Assembly: GCF_007993755.1 (NCBI RefSeq)
Contig: NZ_CP042467.1
Span: forward strand, 5,783,749 to 5,847,748
From: Microvenator marinus
GTDB lineage: Bacteria > Myxococcota_A > Bradymonadia > Bradymonadales > Bradymonadaceae
DNA: 64,000 nucleotides
Reading direction: 5' to 3'
Positions within the stretch are counted from its first letter, which is position 1, and each line of letters begins with the position of its first letter. Shown piece by piece: positions 52,558 to 61,201 of the stretch. Under the pieces are notes generated by a model that was not told where the DNA came from, made no database searches, and worked only from the letters and a program-made list of their open reading frames with translations. Made by a program: the position numbers and the translations under genes.

Positions 52558-53022
52558 ATGCGAGCTTTTCTTTTCGGATTCGTGGCGCTTACAGCCATCG
52601 GTTGCGTCAATGACGATCGGGTCTTTACCCAGGGGCGTCTCCAAGACCTCTGCAACGAGTCCATTCCGATTTGCGGACGCACAGCGGCTTGTGCTCTCGA
52701 TGACCAAGAGTTCATTCGAGGTCGCTTTCCCGGTGGTCAACGGCTTGTCGTGCAAACCGAGTTCCCGGAACAACGTTTGAACGCTCGATTCTTGCTCGAT
52801 GAGCTCAACTTTCCGGGCACCGAGATTTCGGTCCAAGCGTTCTCGACGAATTGCGAAGATTTCGACCGGACGATTCACAAGGACCGCGACCTTTTTCAGC
52901 TCGCCGGAGATGACCGAATCATCGACTTCAACCTCGCGCTTCCAGGCCGAGGCGACCATTTGGTGGAGGTCTTTTCCGACATGGACGCAGCATTCACCAT
53001 GACGGTCGAGATCGAGGACTGA
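52558..53022 (+). CDS. Hypothetical lipoprotein
   Basis: 154 residues, lipobox VALTAIGC. Mature part has a small Cys-containing start (LCNESIPICGRTAACALDD) and a beta-sandwich-like domain. No family recognised. Convergent with the neighbouring lipoprotein gene; 4 bp between stops. Confidence 0.75.
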   Translation: MRAFLFGFVALTAIGCVNDDRVFTQGRLQDLCNESIPICGRTAACALDDQEFIRGRFPGGQRLVVQTEFPEQRLNARFLLDELNFPGTEISVQAFSTNCEDFDRTIHKDRDLFQLAGDDRIIDFNLALPGRGDHLVEVFSDMDAAFTMTVEIED

Positions 53023-53026
53023 GACG

Positions 53027-53521
53027 TCATTGGTCATCCATATCTCCCGCGTCGTAAAGGTAGCTCAGGTCGGCGTCATAACCGTCGATCTGGTCCACGA
53101 CTTCCAACGTGGTGTTAAACTCACCAACCAGGGTTGCCTCGTCGTTTCCAGTGCGAAACTTGGCCTCAAACGAACCCGAAATTTCAGACCCGTTCACGGG
53201 CTCGAACCGCTCGAGGACGAGCTTTCCGGTAGTCATGTCGGGAATATCGTTGTCCCTTGAACGCCCGGATATCGCGCCGAGCGCGGTCAAATCGTAGGCG
53301 CCAGGTTCGATCATTCCAGTTGTGAGTTTGCGAAGCGTGACACGAACAGGGACCTGCAAGTCCTCCTGAACGTATTCGATCGAGAGTTCCGAGGCGTAGA
53401 GCCTTGCGCGCACCGTGGAATAGTCAATGTCGTAGAAGTCTCCGAGGCTTCCTCGAAGCGAGGCTTCGTCCCCGGAGCATGCGCTAAAGAGCACTGAGAT
53501 TGCGATTAGGAAGTACTTCAT
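53027..53521 (-). CDS. Hypothetical lipoprotein, end of the surface-lipoprotein operon
   Basis: 164 residues, lipobox VLFSAC. Beta-rich mature part (VPVRVTLRKLTTGMIEPGAY, LVLERFEPVNGSEISGSFEA) with an acidic tail. It overlaps the upstream gene by 4 bp, making it the fifth gene of the operon that starts at 61114. Confidence 0.75.
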   Translation of the reverse strand: MKYFLIAISVLFSACSGDEASLRGSLGDFYDIDYSTVRARLYASELSIEYVQEDLQVPVRVTLRKLTTGMIEPGAYDLTALGAISGRSRDNDIPDMTTGKLVLERFEPVNGSEISGSFEAKFRTGNDEATLVGEFNTTLEVVDQIDGYDADLSYLYDAGDMDDQ

Positions 53522-54903
53522 GGCGCCGAGTTTCTAGTGGCAAAATGAACCTGAGTATCGAGCACACCGTCGACCAAGACTTCGCACCGGTAGGCGATGA
53601 GCGGGCGGTCTTGGGCATCGAAGACGAGGCTTGGGGAAGAGCCGCATTGGCCGCTTTCGTCGGTATCGATTACCTCTTGCTCCCATGCAAAGCCGTCCCA
53701 ATACGCAAAGACGAGTTCGTCTTCGGCGGCTGTGCACTCGCCGAGTCCCTGGGTGGCTCGTGTACAGCGGTAGTAGGCGAGACCGACGATTCCGGTTCGA
53801 CTGACGGCGAGCGAGCTCCCGTATCCTTCGTCGTATCGATTGTCGCCAATCTCTTCGAACTCCCATTCTGAGGTGTCCGTAAAGCCTTCGGAGTTTTCGA
53901 GCTTTGCCACCACAGGGAATCCGCGTTGGGCGTTGTAGAATGCGACCCAGAGCGTGCCTGTTTGCGGGTCGAGCGCGACCGACGGACCGTCTGAAGTTGG
54001 CTGATTATGAAGCTGAACACGAACCCACTCGTCACCTTCGAGTCGATGCGCCCATACGCCGGTAAGCGTGCCGGTGTTGTCTTCAGAAGGGATATAGTGC
54101 ACGACCACGGGCCGGTCTTGGGCATCAAAAACTGCGTCGGAGAAGTTGCCGCCGCCTCGTCCAAAATCCACGGCGCTAGGCTGCCAGGAGCCGCCTTGAT
54201 TTAGGGCAAACTCCAAATCCGCGCGTCGGAAGTCATCACTTTGAAGTCCACCACCGTGCACGTCCTTGTGGGCGAGCCCGATAGCGCCCGTGCTTGAGAT
54301 GGCCAGTGCGGGCCAGTATCCCACTACCGTTCCGAAGTCGCTGGCCGCATCACCCGTGACCGCCTCGCCACTTTCGGCAACGGCAGTGTTAGATGTCCAG
54401 TTCCCCGGACCACTTCGCTCGTAAACTGCCGCGTCGTTCACCCCGCAATATCGAAACATCACCGAGGGCTCTCCAGCCATCGCCGCGATCAGGGGTTCGT
54501 TGCCGTTGAACGCGAAGTCGATTCCCGGAGGCTGACCCACGAATGCGAGCTCCGCCGCATCTTCAATGGTCCACGATGTGCCGTCGAATTCGCCGTAGCG
54601 AATCTGGTAGGTGACCCGCTCTGGAGCATCCTCGCCGAGCTCAGTACATGGGCCAGCTTCTCTGCCTTGTGTGGAGACCCATGCTCCGGCGACCACACCG
54701 TTTGCGCTCAATGCAACTCGGGGGTGCAGACCCATATTGCCGCCTTCGACAACCGAGGTGGACCACCGTTGTGGTTGTGGGGTAGGGCGCGAACTGTCTG
54801 GAATGTCCATGTCCGGCTCAGACGTCTCACCGTCGGAGCCACATGAAGCCGCGAAAACCGATACCCCGAAAACGAGAGCAAACTTAAGGGACGCCACAAC
54901 CAT
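53518..54903 (-). CDS. Lipoprotein with repeated beta-propeller-like domain
   Basis: 461 residues from ATG 54903 (an upstream frame to 54939 lacks a sensible signal). Signal VFGVSVFAASC. The mature part repeats blocks around 'G-[IL]-[AV]-x-x-[HY]' and DAQDRP (e.g. SDAVFDAQDRPVVVHYIP, LVFDAQDRPLIAYRC), typical of six- to eight-bladed propellers with a sialidase/BNR-like look. No catalytic residues could be assigned. Start overlaps the PPC gene stop by 20 bp. Confidence 0.78.
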   Translation of the reverse strand: MVVASLKFALVFGVSVFAASCGSDGETSEPDMDIPDSSRPTPQPQRWSTSVVEGGNMGLHPRVALSANGVVAGAWVSTQGREAGPCTELGEDAPERVTYQIRYGEFDGTSWTIEDAAELAFVGQPPGIDFAFNGNEPLIAAMAGEPSVMFRYCGVNDAAVYERSGPGNWTSNTAVAESGEAVTGDAASDFGTVVGYWPALAISSTGAIGLAHKDVHGGGLQSDDFRRADLEFALNQGGSWQPSAVDFGRGGGNFSDAVFDAQDRPVVVHYIPSEDNTGTLTGVWAHRLEGDEWVRVQLHNQPTSDGPSVALDPQTGTLWVAFYNAQRGFPVVAKLENSEGFTDTSEWEFEEIGDNRYDEGYGSSLAVSRTGIVGLAYYRCTRATQGLGECTAAEDELVFAYWDGFAWEQEVIDTDESGQCGSSPSLVFDAQDRPLIAYRCEVLVDGVLDTQVHFATRNSAP

Positions 54904-56962
54904 TGGGGTAAATCCTACATGGAGGTTCTTCACAAACATTGGAGACCTTTTCGATGCAGAAACTGTAGTTCTGGTCGGGGTCCCAATCTCGAGAGCTAGG
55001 AATGACGGTCTGGTCGTCGGAGAAGATCGCTGTGCGATCTCGAACCTCGATCAGATAGCCATTGTCGTTATGACCTTGGAATGCGTAAAAACAGCCGTTT
55101 CCGGCCATAGTTCCGCCGAGTACGCCCGAATCAGCCGACTGATTTTCTTCTTCGTCTGGGTCGCGAGCGACGTTCCACGAACCACCTCCAGAACGATAGA
55201 TATTCATGGCGATATCGGTCGGGCCGGCGTCGGTTTGCCAGACCATTCGAAGGGTGCAATCGCTATCGGGGCAGGGGTGAGGAATTCGGAACCAATCGGA
55301 ATCTGAATCGTAGTCGATGCTTCCGGTAATCTGTCCCGGACCCGTGCAGCAGTCCCCAGCCGTGCAGTCGCGAATTGGAATGTCCACGGCTTGGGCTGCC
55401 AAATCCGAAGTGGAGTAGTCGGGTGAGACGATGTTCAAGACTGCGTTATTGGGCTCGTTTGTGTCTGTGATCGAGCGCACGCGGACCCGTAGATTGTAGA
55501 GTCGGTCCGGCGCGGAACCATTGGACTGGAAGTCCGACACACGGATGTAAACTACGTTGCTACTTACGGGAGCTGCAGCTCGCGCCATGTTCTCAGGTGG
55601 AGGAGTGGAGCCTGGACGGCATTCCGAAGCCCTTGGCGCACATTCGTATCGCCGCTGCATTACGTTGGCGCCACACACATTGTTGGGGAGGCAAACGGAA
55701 GCCCCGGCGCAGAGGCCCTGGCTCAAACACGTGTCGAAGACACCGGCGCAGTCAAATGCGTTATCACATGGAATCTGCAACGTGTTGCAATCAGAGTCTT
55801 GGTCGCATGAGCTTTCAGGGTGCGGCTTAACGATAGTCACAGTTGCCTGGACCTCCGCGTTAAATTCCCACTGACTAGCGGCGTCTCCCACCGTTGGGTA
55901 CTCGACTTCGGCTTCCACGACTCCGGGTGCACAACCACTCAAATCCACACGAAACCAATCGTCATCACCTGGGGAGCCAATCGTTCCGACCGAGCTCAGC
56001 ACATTGCTCCAAGTCCCCCCACAATTCACCACGGACTGACTCAGTTCAGTCGCTTCCTCAGGCGTGTTGTTGGGTTCGTTCGGGTCTTCATCGTTGATGA
56101 GAGTCACCGTCAACTCGTACGGAGTTTCTGGATCTGCATCCTGGTTGTCGTCGTCAGAAATGACCACATAGTAAGTTCCCGGACCTGGCGGAACTTGAAG
56201 GCGATTGATATCGGTATCAGCGGTGTTCGACGCGTTCTCAACTTCAAAGAGAAGGGTGTCGTCTTCGCTCAGAAGGCGGAGTTTGGGTTGGAATCCGCCA
56301 TTAGGTGCTCGGAGTTCCACCTGAAGGGTACGCCCGGCGGGCACGTCGATTTGATACCAATCCTCGTCACTTCGGCACGCGATATAGCCGGTCGTGGCTT
56401 GCCCATCCACCAACGCTTGTGATGCAGCACGGTCGTTGTTTGGCTCCTGTGGGTCCGGGTCTGCAGCTGTAGCGATGTTGGTGCTGTAGGCGTTTCGGGT
56501 GTCTGCCTGATTATCACCGGAGTCTCTGACGACCATGTAGTAGTCGCCGGGTGCCACGCAGTGGACGTAAGAAAGACGAGTTCCAGTCGCATTGGCCGGA
56601 GGCGTAGCAACAGCAAGCTCGGGGTCACCTTCCGAGCCTACCGGGAAAATTGCGTACGATGGCTGTATGGGCGAAATCGTGACCGGCATCGAGATATTGA
56701 CCGAGACCAGCGTTTCGTTCGCTGGCACGCTGAACTTGTACCAGTCGAGGTCGCCAATTGGGCAGATAAAGCCTGTCGTCTCCTCAGAACCTAACTCCAG
56801 GGCTGAAGCGGGTTCAGAGTTTTCGTCCGTCTGGCACTCAGCCGGGGTGGGGTCCACATTGTTGTCTTCGGTGGTCGACTTTTCGCCGCAACCAATACTC
56901 CCAAGCACGCCAAGAAGCCCTAAACTAAGGATATTTGCAGTGAATCTCTGGATCAAAATCAC
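54884..56962 (-). CDS. Lipoprotein with pre-peptidase C-terminal (PPC) domains
   Basis: 692 residues from GTG 56962. Lipobox VLGSIGC. At least four PPC-type beta-sandwiches, each opening with the EPNN motif or its like and carrying GDxDWYxIxVPAG (GDLDWYKFSVPANE, DEDWYQIDVPAGR, DDDWFRVDLSGC, SDSDWFRIPHPC). A Cys-rich patch lies between the third and fourth. PPC domains usually accompany secreted enzymes; here they stand alone on a lipoprotein. Start overlaps the upstream gene by 38 bp. Confidence 0.87.
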   Translation of the reverse strand: MILIQRFTANILSLGLLGVLGSIGCGEKSTTEDNNVDPTPAECQTDENSEPASALELGSEETTGFICPIGDLDWYKFSVPANETLVSVNISMPVTISPIQPSYAIFPVGSEGDPELAVATPPANATGTRLSYVHCVAPGDYYMVVRDSGDNQADTRNAYSTNIATAADPDPQEPNNDRAASQALVDGQATTGYIACRSDEDWYQIDVPAGRTLQVELRAPNGGFQPKLRLLSEDDTLLFEVENASNTADTDINRLQVPPGPGTYYVVISDDDNQDADPETPYELTVTLINDEDPNEPNNTPEEATELSQSVVNCGGTWSNVLSSVGTIGSPGDDDWFRVDLSGCAPGVVEAEVEYPTVGDAASQWEFNAEVQATVTIVKPHPESSCDQDSDCNTLQIPCDNAFDCAGVFDTCLSQGLCAGASVCLPNNVCGANVMQRRYECAPRASECRPGSTPPPENMARAAAPVSSNVVYIRVSDFQSNGSAPDRLYNLRVRVRSITDTNEPNNAVLNIVSPDYSTSDLAAQAVDIPIRDCTAGDCCTGPGQITGSIDYDSDSDWFRIPHPCPDSDCTLRMVWQTDAGPTDIAMNIYRSGGGSWNVARDPDEEENQSADSGVLGGTMAGNGCFYAFQGHNDNGYLIEVRDRTAIFSDDQTVIPSSRDWDPDQNYSFCIEKVSNVCEEPPCRIYPNGCGVP

Positions 56963-58952
56963 CTACCTCAACGAAATCTGATTCTCGTAAATTAACACGT
57001 CCCGAAGGCGGATTCTTATAGTCGCCATTGGGGTTGTAGCTGGCATAAACACAAGCCATTCGATATTTCGCAAAGGCTGTGGGGTCGTCGAAGGCCACTT
57101 CGCCAGCGTAGATATAAATTCTGTTCCAACCTGAGCCTGGGTATCCCTCGGATTCCACCTCAATGGTGGGCACGAGTGTAACGTTCGAGATGTCGAAGGT
57201 GTAGCAACTCTGCGACCCCTCGATTCCCGTGTTCACAAGGTCATAGCGGTACGCATTTCGGGAGCGCAGCGAGGTGTCGGCACATCTCGGATTGGTGTTC
57301 GTCAGGACTTCGACTCGGTTGGTTTCACCGTCAGCATCGAGGTCCCCTTGTGTATCGTCTTCAGCAGGGTTGGTCTGGAACTTGACTTCAATATTGTCCG
57401 GAATTCCGTCAGCGTCAGAATCCACGCCGAGCTGCGAGGTGCCGTAGTAGACTTCTTCACAATCGTGAAGGCCATCACCGTCTCGGTCTGCATAGTCGCA
57501 AAAACCATCTTGGTCGAGGTCTGGGCAATCACAGAGTTGGTCTTCGTCCAAATCCAAGCAATCATGACCGAGCGCGTCCAAGCACGAGTTGTCGGCAACG
57601 CAATCACAGACCCCGTCTGCGTCGCTATCGAGGATACAATCACAGTATCCATCAGCGTCCGCGTCAACGCACGGGCTCGGGATAAAGCAACCCGAGGCAG
57701 TGTATTCCAAGGGGTCTAAGCCATCGTCGCGGAATTGCCATTCGAGATAGTCGTTCAGGCCGTCGTCGTCGGTGTCTCGGAGCAGAGGATTGAGCCCAAG
57801 TCTAATCTCAACTACATCGCTGAGTCCGTCGCCGTCGGTGTCGGCCATAGGCTCGCCGCACTCAAGGAAACCTGACCCATTGGAGTCCACAAACATCCTC
57901 CGTGGGATATCGGGTGACGTCAACGCAAGGCCTTCTAGCACGGGTGGAGGCTCAACGACCTCCGTCTCCATACCGGCATCGGGCCCCATGTCCTCTATTT
58001 GCATATCCATACCCATATCGAGGTCCGGAACTTCGGGAGGGGCGGGGATTTGGTCCACATCCATTGCGGCGTTCATGTTGTAGACGCCCAGGCTACGAAG
58101 CGTGAACACACGTCTCAGGACGGTAAAGTCGACGAAGAGGAAATTAAGCTCCTCACCGCTCGGAAAGCTTCTAAATGTGCCGTCTCCGGTTTCTGCCATA
58201 GCCTGAAGAAGGCTGCTCGCTGATTGGTCGGACGCGGCTTGCCCACTCGCAATGAACGCGGTGTGGAATGCAAAACTCCCGACACGAAAATTCTCGGTCA
58301 GCTCTTTGAGCTGCCGAACCGCGGTCAGGATTTCCTCACGGCTATTCTCTCGTGCGTCCGAAGAGTCTGTGTCTGGTTCACCATCGGAGAGGAAAATCAC
58401 GACGTACTTACTGAGTGGCAGTGACTCTTGTTCCGCCTGGATGAGCTCGGTTCGAATCTCAAAGTAGGCCTCGCCGATGGCGTTTAAGTAGTTCGTGGTT
58501 CGGTCCGTGACGCCCAATGAAGTTGTCGCGGCGTCCAGTATGACTCGGTCCCCCGTGAAATAGGTGTCGGCGAGACTATCACCATCGAGGTCAACGCCGG
58601 TCTGGGGCTGAGCCTGTGCCGAGAAACGAATCACGCTAAATTTGATGCCCTCAGCGCTCTGGTCGAGCATGGTTTCCCAAGTCTCGCGAACCGCACGTTC
58701 TCGGCCGGTGATGCCGGTTACGGGATCTGGAGGGTCGTTAGCCTCCATGGAGACCGATGAGTCGACCACAAAAATCACACGCAGCGGAAACACCAGGGTT
58801 TCCGGCTCAAGCGTGCATAACTCACCGCTAATCGCGAGCTTGTCATCGTTATAGGTTGGGACCGGCGGAATCGGCTCTAGTTCAGCATTGGTGCAAGAAA
58901 AGAGGCCAACGGCGAGCAGAATTGGAAGCGCTTTGAACAGCTTTTGGTTCAT
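56925..58952 (-). CDS. VWA lipoprotein with TSP3 repeats, MIDAS intact
   Basis: 675 residues. Signal AVGLFSC then TNAELEPIPP. VWA domain (about 45-300) with MIDAS VVDSSVSME and FLSDGEPDTD, so divalent-metal ligand binding is likely. TSP3 calcium repeats (about 365-550) are richly Asp/Asn. The C-terminal ~125 residues hold the domain shared with the paralogs (SCYTFDISNVTLVPTIEV; GWNRIYIYAGE). Surface adhesin or calcium-dependent matrix protein is the best guess. Overlaps the neighbour upstream by 4 bp (ATGA). Confidence 0.88.
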   Translation of the reverse strand: MNQKLFKALPILLAVGLFSCTNAELEPIPPVPTYNDDKLAISGELCTLEPETLVFPLRVIFVVDSSVSMEANDPPDPVTGITGRERAVRETWETMLDQSAEGIKFSVIRFSAQAQPQTGVDLDGDSLADTYFTGDRVILDAATTSLGVTDRTTNYLNAIGEAYFEIRTELIQAEQESLPLSKYVVIFLSDGEPDTDSSDARENSREEILTAVRQLKELTENFRVGSFAFHTAFIASGQAASDQSASSLLQAMAETGDGTFRSFPSGEELNFLFVDFTVLRRVFTLRSLGVYNMNAAMDVDQIPAPPEVPDLDMGMDMQIEDMGPDAGMETEVVEPPPVLEGLALTSPDIPRRMFVDSNGSGFLECGEPMADTDGDGLSDVVEIRLGLNPLLRDTDDDGLNDYLEWQFRDDGLDPLEYTASGCFIPSPCVDADADGYCDCILDSDADGVCDCVADNSCLDALGHDCLDLDEDQLCDCPDLDQDGFCDYADRDGDGLHDCEEVYYGTSQLGVDSDADGIPDNIEVKFQTNPAEDDTQGDLDADGETNRVEVLTNTNPRCADTSLRSRNAYRYDLVNTGIEGSQSCYTFDISNVTLVPTIEVESEGYPGSGWNRIYIYAGEVAFDDPTAFAKYRMACVYASYNPNGDYKNPPSGRVNLRESDFVEVGDFDPEIHCKYP

Positions 58953-61114
58953 GGGTCTGACGGTTCGGCTGGCTCAGTCGGCTCAGTGGGCTCGATACAC
59001 GCGGCACAAGCAGCGCTTGCTTCTTCGATAAAGGCAGAGAGTAGTTCAATTTCCCAGAGCCGGAAACAGTCTCGTTCCTCTTCAAAATTCTGGATAGGAA
59101 CGAAGAGTTCAAGCCCACGTATAGGAAGGCGCGGGATATTATCTCCATCGAAATTCTTCCGAAGTAGGTCCCGAATCTCTTCGCGTCGAAGGAGCTTTCC
59201 TGCCACTGGAATACGTGTGGGCATGCACGCCTCCATGTATTCTTCGACCTGTGAACGTGAGAGATCCGTTTCTTCGGGGAAATATCCACAGTTCCCAAGT
59301 TCATTGAGTTCAAACTCGATGAGCGCGCGAATTCGCTCGAGGTTTTCGTTCGAGATATCGATGAGCCCTGACTCTGGGCTTTTGGCGCTAGGACCGTTGT
59401 AGAAAGCCTCGAAACACGCGACGCGATAGTCTCCTGTAACGCCTGCCACTTTGGCGGGGCGCTCAGAAGTGTAGAGCAGGATTCGATTGAGACCTTGTTG
59501 GTCCGGAATCGGGGTGACGACCATCGGGATGTCACGCACGTCGAAATTATAGCAGTGGCGCTCTTCCATACGGCCATTCTGAGGGTTCTCGACCTCTTGA
59601 AGCCCGAGGTCCGTGATGCCGTTTCCGATTCGCTCCGCGCGATAGCGGTCTGCATCCGGAACTAGCGGGTTTGTGCCGGCCCGGATCTCTTCGATGTTTG
59701 AGATTCCATCAAAGTCGAGGTCATTGAGCGCGTCGTCCACCAAAGGATCCAGACCGTAGAGAAGTTCTAGGTAATCGAGAATTCCATCTCCGTCAGTGTC
59801 GGGCTGAATCGGAGAGGTCTTTAGGAATGCTTCCTCACAATCGTTGAGGCCGTCTCCGTCAGAGTCGCGGTCATCGTCGCAAACGAGCGCTGGTTTCGCC
59901 GGGTCACCAGGGTCAAATCCCTCTTTGCGGAATCGAAGTTCAAAAAGGTCCGAATAGTTGTCCTCGTCGGTATCGACGACGCGCCGGTTAGACTGAATGT
60001 CGATTTCTTCTTGGTCTGAAATGCCATCGCCATCGCTATCCACACCAAGTGAGCGACCTTCGAGCACCGAATGCTCGTTATGGGCCACGAGACTCGTGAG
60101 CGCGAGGTCCGCCTCAAACGAGGTCACATCCAGCGTGAAGAAGTTCTCCTGCGTGGTCAGGTTAATGTCGCGGAACGTACCGTTTCCGGTGTTCGCCATG
60201 GCCTGCATGATTGCGGTCGCGAAGGGTTTGTCGTAGCCGAACTGTGTACTTGCTCCGGGGCAAATCGCCTCCACGACCTCTTGAGGAGAGAAGAGTAGGG
60301 TGGTGTTCAAGGTGATATCACCCACCGAGTAGATGTCCTTTAGGTCCATCAATTGCTGAACGCGCTGTAGGATTTGTGGCGTCTGGTTGTACTCGGGGCA
60401 GATTCCATTGAAGTCTACGTAGACGTCATCCGGAATCTCCTGGGTGGTATTGCAGACTCCGTAGAGGCTGTCGGGTCGCTCGGCAAAATCGTTGATATTT
60501 GCGCAATCTGGATCGGCAGCGTCCACGAGGCCGTCGCCGTCGTTGTCTTCTCCATCCCCACAATCCGTAATGGTGTCTTCGCATCCAGCCAGACACCTCG
60601 GTTCGGGAACACCGTCGGAGACAAAGTTGACGATGTAGCGCGTACGGGCTCTCTCGGAAGGCCCAACCTCTAGAATGTCACGTTCGATGATTCTAAGGGC
60701 TGTGGCCAATGCTCCCTGGTAGTCTGTGGCGGGGCCAAGACCCGCACCAGGATCTGTAAAGTTTGCGATGGCATCGCGGTCGCGGGTAAAGCCTTGTTCA
60801 CGTGCCCACGAGCTGAAGCCAACGAACCCAATCTGAGCGTTTGGTTGTGTGGAGAGCAGATTGTTGACAGCGGCGTTGATGGCTGGAAAGCGCCGGTTCT
60901 GGCTGTCCATGCATTGGAGTGATGCGGATTGGTCCAGGATAAAGAGCGCTTTGACCGGGAAAACGATCTCAGTCGAAGGCTCCGTACAGAACTCGCCCTT
61001 AATCCTGAGGAGATTGTCCAGATCTTCGGCCACGGGCGGCGGAATGCGCTCAAGACCTGCTTCAGTGCAGCTCAGAACAAAGAGTGAGAGCAGGATTAAC
61101 GCCAGACGTACCAT
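58949..61114 (-). CDS. VWA lipoprotein with TSP3 repeats, first gene of the operon
   Basis: 721 residues. Signal LFVLSC then TEAGLERIPPP. VWA domain (about 45-330) with MIDAS FILDQSASLQ and NFVSDGVPEP; a CEDTITDCGDGEDNDGD-type insert has its own calcium-type Asp repeats. TSP3 repeats (about 360-490) follow, then the C-terminal domain common to the three paralogs (HCYNFDVRDIPMVVT; GLNRILLYTS). The last ~130 residues add an alpha-helical part ending in a Glu/Pro/Thr repeat (EPTEPTEPAEPSDP). Followed on the operon by its closest relative. Confidence 0.88.
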   Translation of the reverse strand: MVRLALILLSLFVLSCTEAGLERIPPPVAEDLDNLLRIKGEFCTEPSTEIVFPVKALFILDQSASLQCMDSQNRRFPAINAAVNNLLSTQPNAQIGFVGFSSWAREQGFTRDRDAIANFTDPGAGLGPATDYQGALATALRIIERDILEVGPSERARTRYIVNFVSDGVPEPRCLAGCEDTITDCGDGEDNDGDGLVDAADPDCANINDFAERPDSLYGVCNTTQEIPDDVYVDFNGICPEYNQTPQILQRVQQLMDLKDIYSVGDITLNTTLLFSPQEVVEAICPGASTQFGYDKPFATAIMQAMANTGNGTFRDINLTTQENFFTLDVTSFEADLALTSLVAHNEHSVLEGRSLGVDSDGDGISDQEEIDIQSNRRVVDTDEDNYSDLFELRFRKEGFDPGDPAKPALVCDDDRDSDGDGLNDCEEAFLKTSPIQPDTDGDGILDYLELLYGLDPLVDDALNDLDFDGISNIEEIRAGTNPLVPDADRYRAERIGNGITDLGLQEVENPQNGRMEERHCYNFDVRDIPMVVTPIPDQQGLNRILLYTSERPAKVAGVTGDYRVACFEAFYNGPSAKSPESGLIDISNENLERIRALIEFELNELGNCGYFPEETDLSRSQVEEYMEACMPTRIPVAGKLLRREEIRDLLRKNFDGDNIPRLPIRGLELFVPIQNFEEERDCFRLWEIELLSAFIEEASAACAACIEPTEPTEPAEPSDP

Positions 61115-61140
61115 CGAACACTTCCTCGGCCGACCACCAT

Positions 61141-61163
61141 AAAAAAACCTGCCCGAGGGCAGG
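61141..61163 (-). terminator. Rho-independent terminator of the MYXO-CTERM gene
   Basis: Stem CCTGCC/GGCAGG (61148-61163) followed on the minus strand by seven T (complement of 61141-61147), 38 bp past the stop at 61202. It also separates that gene from the surface-lipoprotein operon. Confidence 0.85.
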
Positions 61164-61201
61164 TCGTTAGAGCTCGGGAATGGATTACCATTCCAGGAAT
61201 C

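Noticed and set aside
54611..55306. A 231-codon plus-strand frame across the propeller-like and PPC genes
   Set aside because: Antisense to two supported lipoprotein genes.
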